DNA of 64,000 bases from Bradyrhizobium sp. CCBAU 53340. GTDB taxonomy: Bacteria; Pseudomonadota; Alphaproteobacteria; Rhizobiales; Xanthobacteraceae. The notes beneath the pieces were generated by a model. That model searched no databases. It was not told the origin of the DNA and saw only the letters and a list, made by a program, of their open reading frames with translations. The translations under genes and the position numbers were made by a program. Positions within the stretch are counted from its first letter, which is position 1; each line of letters opens with the position of its first letter. This document shows positions 60,468 through 64,000 of this stretch, one piece after another. Location of the stretch: the NCBI RefSeq assembly GCF_015291645.1, contig NZ_CP030055.1:7006001-7070000 (forward strand), read 5' to 3'.

Positions 60468-62264
60468 ATGGAAAGACGTCTGGCCGCCATCGTCTGCGCC
60501 GATGTCGCCGGCTATTCGCGCATGATGGGCACTGACGAGGCCGGCACCCATGCCGCCTTCAAGGCCCATCGCAGCGCGATCCATCCCATCATTCTCAATC
60601 ATGGCGGCCGTGTCGTGAAGAACACGGGCGACGGCTTCCTGCTGGAATTTCCTTCCATCGTCGGCGCCGCTGAGGCCGCGATCGCGATGCAGGTGCTGAT
60701 GGCGGACCGCAATCACCATCTGCCCGCCGACCGCGCCATGCAATTCCGGCTCGGCATTCACATGGGTGACGTCATCGCCGACGAGGACGAGGTGTTCGGC
60801 GACGACGTCAACATTGCAGTCCGCCTGGAATCGGTGGCGAGCCCCGGCGGATTCGCGATCTCGGCCAAGGCGTACAAGGAAGCGAGCAAGCATCTCACCG
60901 TGCCGTTGGTCGATGGCGGCAACCATCGCTTCAAGAACATCAAGGATCCGGTCGGGGTCTGGACCTGGACGCCCGAGGGCGCGCCGGCGCTCGCACCCGA
61001 GTTCAGGGAAGGCTCGGCGCTGTCGCAAGCCTACCGCACGGCGATCGTCGGCGTGCTGCCCTTCGCCAATCTCAGCGACGCCCAGGACGAATATTTCTCC
61101 GACGGCCTGACCGAGGATCTGATCCACGCGCTGTCGCTGCAATCCTTCTATCGCGTGCTGAGCCGCAACTCGACCTTCGCCTTCAAGGGCAAGACGATCA
61201 GCACCCGCGTGATCGCGCGCGAGATCGACGCCACCTATTTGATCCAGGGCTCTGTCCGGCGCGCCGGCGCCAAGATCCGCGTCACCGCCGAGCTGATCGC
61301 GCCGGAGACCGGCGAGCAGCTCTGGACCGGCCGTTACGACCGCGACATCGGCGACCTCTTCGCGATGCAGGACGAGATCACGACCAATCTGTCCGCGGCC
61401 ATCGCCACCGAGATCGTCAGGGCCGAAGCCTCCGCGCCGGCGCGCCCCACCACCGACGTGAGTGCGTGGGACCGCTTCCTCAAGGGTCTGTCCCATTACT
61501 ACCGGCTGACCAAGGAGGACCAGAGCGCCGCCGTCGCCCTGTTCAGGGAGGCGATCGCGCTCGATCCGAAACTGTCGATCGCACGCGCCTATCTCGCCAC
61601 GGTCCAAATCCAAAGCATCCAGTTCGGCTGGATCAAGGGTACGCGCGAGATGTGGGCGGAAGCGATGTCGCTCGCCGAAACCAGCGTGCGGCTCGACCCG
61701 CGCTCATCCTTCGCGTTCTCGATCCTGTCGTGGGTTCAGGGGATGGAGGGCCATTACGAGGCGGCGATGGATGCCGCCAAGCGCGCGGTTGCGTTGAATC
61801 CCTACGACATGGGCGCGCGCGGCGTGCTCGGCATCTGCCATTTCGTCATCGGCGAGCACCGGCAGGCGATCGAGCTGTTTTCGATGGCCGCCCAGCGCGG
61901 CAACAGCGATCCGCGCTACCAATGGGCCACGCTGAACGCCTTCAGCCACTACCTCCTCCGCCAATATGACGCGACCCTGTCCTGGGCTCGCGAGCAGCTC
62001 TACATCAACCCGAACCATATGCAGGCGCTTGCGATCCGAGCTGCGGCACTGGCGCAATTGGGCCGGACTGCCGAAGCAGCCGAGGCGACCTCTGTGCTGA
62101 TGAGCAATTACCCGACCTTGAATGTCGACCGTCACTTGCGGAATTTTCACTGGAAGCGGCCAGAAGACATCGCGCATTACCGCGACGGGCTTCTGAAGGC
62201 AGGTGTCCCGGCCAGCAAGCTCACCTTGGTCCAGAGCGACGTCAGACGCGCCGCCGAATCCTGA
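60468..62264 (+). CDS. Class III adenylate cyclase with C-terminal TPR region
   Basis: 598 residues. Cyclase domain at 1-170: metal Asp in AIVCADVAGYSRMMG and NTGDGFLLEF, with the transition-state Asn/Arg in GDDVNIAVRLESVA. A linker/TolB-like segment follows (VGVLPFANLSDAQDEYFSDGLTEDL, given in part), then TPR-type repeats from about 330 (AVALFREAIALDPKLSIARAYLA, AAMDAAKRAVALNPYDMGA). This layout is frequent in Bradyrhizobium, which has many such cyclases. The signal it reads is unknown. Confidence 0.92.
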   Translation: MERRLAAIVCADVAGYSRMMGTDEAGTHAAFKAHRSAIHPIILNHGGRVVKNTGDGFLLEFPSIVGAAEAAIAMQVLMADRNHHLPADRAMQFRLGIHMGDVIADEDEVFGDDVNIAVRLESVASPGGFAISAKAYKEASKHLTVPLVDGGNHRFKNIKDPVGVWTWTPEGAPALAPEFREGSALSQAYRTAIVGVLPFANLSDAQDEYFSDGLTEDLIHALSLQSFYRVLSRNSTFAFKGKTISTRVIAREIDATYLIQGSVRRAGAKIRVTAELIAPETGEQLWTGRYDRDIGDLFAMQDEITTNLSAAIATEIVRAEASAPARPTTDVSAWDRFLKGLSHYYRLTKEDQSAAVALFREAIALDPKLSIARAYLATVQIQSIQFGWIKGTREMWAEAMSLAETSVRLDPRSSFAFSILSWVQGMEGHYEAAMDAAKRAVALNPYDMGARGVLGICHFVIGEHRQAIELFSMAAQRGNSDPRYQWATLNAFSHYLLRQYDATLSWAREQLYINPNHMQALAIRAAALAQLGRTAEAAEATSVLMSNYPTLNVDRHLRNFHWKRPEDIAHYRDGLLKAGVPASKLTLVQSDVRRAAES

Positions 62265-62434
62265 GCGCAAGATCCGCCACCATCTCGCCTTCCGGCTTTA
62301 TTGACACAACAGTGAATTCAGCCACACTTCGTCACACGCTGAAGTAGTATAGGTTGCTGCTGGTTTGTTAGGACTTTCCGCGCTGTATCGGCGCGTCGGT
62401 ATTTCACGATTCGCTGTTTTCAGGATTTTGGGCC

Positions 62435-64000
62435 ATGAACGACCCCGTCTCGAAGCCCCCCTTCGCCCCCTCAATTCAGGTCTCGCCAAACAATCCCTGC
62501 CCGTTTCTGCGCGGCCTCGTCGGCGAAGGTTTTGTCGACGGCGGCACCGTCCCGCTCCGCACGCTGTCGCAGACCATCGCGAATGCAAGCGGCGAGACCG
62601 GAGCGAAGAAAGTATCGGCCCGCATCCAGGTCCGCGGCGTCGCACTGATCGCCAACGGCGCCTGTCACATCCTGCAAAGCATCTTCTGGGGCGCGCAGCT
62701 CAATCGCTTGCGCGGCGGCCCGCTCGACAAGCTCGGCGCCGGCTCACGCATCCTCGGCGTCGACGGCAAGGTCCATGAGGACGAGATCGCGCGGTTCGCC
62801 AGTTTCGGCGCCACCTATGCTGCCCCCGAGGGCGGCAACGAGACCGGGCTCAACGCCTCGCAAATCCAGACCTTCATGAACGACAATCTCAAGCGCGCCG
62901 GCAATCAGGCGCGCTGGTACTACCCGATCCTGATGAAGTTCGAATGGCCGGTCCTGCTCAAGATCATGGGCAAGGGTCAGGGTGATGACCGCTATCTCAG
63001 CGTGGCCGAGGTGACGACGTTGTTCAACGAGCGCAAATTCCCTGACAGGATCACCCAGCGGGTCGCCAGCCAGCCGGTCAAACCGCCCTCGCTCATCTTG
63101 CGCGCGGCCGGCGGGCTCGTCGCCGCGCTGCTCGTCCTGGGCATCGTGGCGCTGCGCTTTCCCGATCAATTCCAGCCGATGCTGCCCCATGTCATCGGCC
63201 AGTTCCTGGCCCCGCCGTTGCCGAAGCTTGTCGAACCCAGGGCCGCGTACTGGCTCGAGCAGAACTGGGCGCTCGAGGACCGGCACTGGTTTCATCACGC
63301 CAGCCAGGGCACCGCGACCTTCCCGGTGCCCTATCGCTGGTTCATGGCGCTCGAGCAGCCGCGGCTTCATTTCTTCGCCAAGCCCGGGATGCTGCACGAC
63401 AGCGATCATCTGCAGCGCTTCGGCTTCATCCCGAGCCCGCAGACGATCAACACCGACGACGCCACGCTACGCCGGTTCGGCTATGCCAATGTCTACGACA
63501 AGACCAAGCCGGTGCCGGCGCGACTCTGGGATCCGCCAGTCAACTGGGGCAGGCAGGCTGAAAACGTCGACGGCCTGCCCGTCGGCTTCGCGCGCATGAC
63601 CGGCGTGCCCGATCCTGCGACCGGCCAGGTCGGCGAAGACCGGATCGGCCTGACCTGCGCCGCCTGCCACACCGGCCAGATCCACTACAAGGGCGTCGCC
63701 ATCCGCTTCGACGGCGGCCCGGCGATGACCGACCTCAGGAAGCTCGAGATCACGACCGGCCTGTCGATCGCCTACACGCTGCTCGTGCCGGGCCGCTTCA
63801 CGCGCTTCGCCGATCGGGTGCTCGGTCCCTCCGCCAGCGATGGGGATCGCGATGCACTGAAGCAGAAGCTGAGCGCGATCGGCACGTTCCTGAAAGACTG
63901 GGAAGCAACCTACGACAAGACCATTGCGGGCAAGACGAGGTTCAACGAGAAGACGAAGCAGAACGAGCAGCAGCAGGACACCGAGGAAGGTTACGGCCGC
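62435..64000 (+). CDS. Membrane cytochrome-c-type protein with unusual N-terminal domain (partial)
   Basis: Open for 522 codons and cut by the right edge. Layout: residues 1-~210 a soluble domain with PNNPCPFLRGLVGEGFVDGG (Cys22) and an EF-hand-like GVDGKVHEDEIARF; a membrane helix at about 220-242; then a presumed periplasmic part with a c-heme site C408-A-A-C-H412 in GLTCAACHTGQIHYKG and DGLPVGFARM. The C-terminal part resembles di-heme cytochrome-c peroxidase-like proteins. The N-terminal P-C-P pattern recalls heme-thiolate peroxidases, which I cannot confirm. Start ATG with a GGATTTTGGG site. Confidence 0.8.
   Translation, partial: MNDPVSKPPFAPSIQVSPNNPCPFLRGLVGEGFVDGGTVPLRTLSQTIANASGETGAKKVSARIQVRGVALIANGACHILQSIFWGAQLNRLRGGPLDKLGAGSRILGVDGKVHEDEIARFASFGATYAAPEGGNETGLNASQIQTFMNDNLKRAGNQARWYYPILMKFEWPVLLKIMGKGQGDDRYLSVAEVTTLFNERKFPDRITQRVASQPVKPPSLILRAAGGLVAALLVLGIVALRFPDQFQPMLPHVIGQFLAPPLPKLVEPRAAYWLEQNWALEDRHWFHHASQGTATFPVPYRWFMALEQPRLHFFAKPGMLHDSDHLQRFGFIPSPQTINTDDATLRRFGYANVYDKTKPVPARLWDPPVNWGRQAENVDGLPVGFARMTGVPDPATGQVGEDRIGLTCAACHTGQIHYKGVAIRFDGGPAMTDLRKLEITTGLSIAYTLLVPGRFTRFADRVLGPSASDGDRDALKQKLSAIGTFLKDWEATYDKTIAGKTRFNEKTKQNEQQQDTEEGYGR

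Overview
The window is high-GC, gene-dense DNA from an alphaproteobacterium, most likely Bradyrhizobium or a close relative in the Rhizobiales. That placement is inference. It rests on GC-rich codon use, a CpdR response regulator beside an N-formylglutamate amidohydrolase and a HisN-type phosphatase, many periplasmic-binding-protein transporters, several families of palindromic intergenic repeats of the kind common in Bradyrhizobium, and a FixK/FNR-like site. No phage, transposase, CRISPR array or rRNA operon was seen. The only tRNA is tRNA-Val(GAC). The window looks like ordinary chromosome rather than a symbiosis island.

Layout: 1-4181 (minus) is a glutamate/aspartate-type ABC importer (gltI-gltJ-gltK-gltL, the last cut by the window edge) with an M20 peptidase upstream. 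4412-12604 holds single catabolic enzymes: an LLM-class flavin monooxygenase, a benzoylformate-decarboxylase-like ThDP enzyme, TfoX-N and GFA proteins, an old-yellow-enzyme reductase, an aldehyde dehydrogenase and an SDR. 12851-15793 (minus) has a zinc-ribbon protein, a Rieske protein and two paralogous amidohydrolases. 15934-20044 has a membrane/GNAT-like gene pair, then a YiaA/PspA pair divergent from a TetR gene with three matching palindromes between them. 20165-28583 holds a dihydropyrimidinase, a peroxiredoxin/LysR divergent pair, a membrane-anchored GH3 enzyme, and a DUF4173-like/response regulator/histidine kinase cluster.

28580-38197 contains a 46-residue membrane protein, a tandem DUF3606 protein with a histone-H1-like tail, an S53 peptidase, a flavin amine oxidase, a degenerate alpha/beta hydrolase, an amino-acid-type binding protein and an enolase-superfamily enzyme. 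38204-42833 is the most coherent locus: ubiT-ubiU-ubiV (minus) divergent from ubiD-ubiX (plus), which together cover steps of oxygen-independent ubiquinone synthesis. A FixK/FNR-like box lies between them. 42837-48288 pairs a sulfatase with a GntR-controlled sugar-type ABC importer that has no ATPase gene. 48635-54198 has a Nudix protein, an ATC-hydrolase-family protein, a nitrobindin-like protein, an MDR reductase/TetR pair, a DUF2945 protein, tRNA-Val and cpdR. 54500-64000 has the N-formylglutamate amidohydrolase, a predicted small RNA, hisN, a TctC-type binding protein, a LysR/TauE pair, a LysE exporter, an adenylate cyclase with TPRs, and a large cytochrome-c-like membrane protein that runs off the right edge.

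Many starts are GTG or TTG, chosen here by ribosome-binding site and family N-terminus. No wholly new defence or mobile system was found. The best leads are the ubi locus with its possible FixK site, the small RNA, the PspA/YiaA/TetR operator cluster, the fused N-terminal domain of the last gene, and several apparent pseudo-enzymes.
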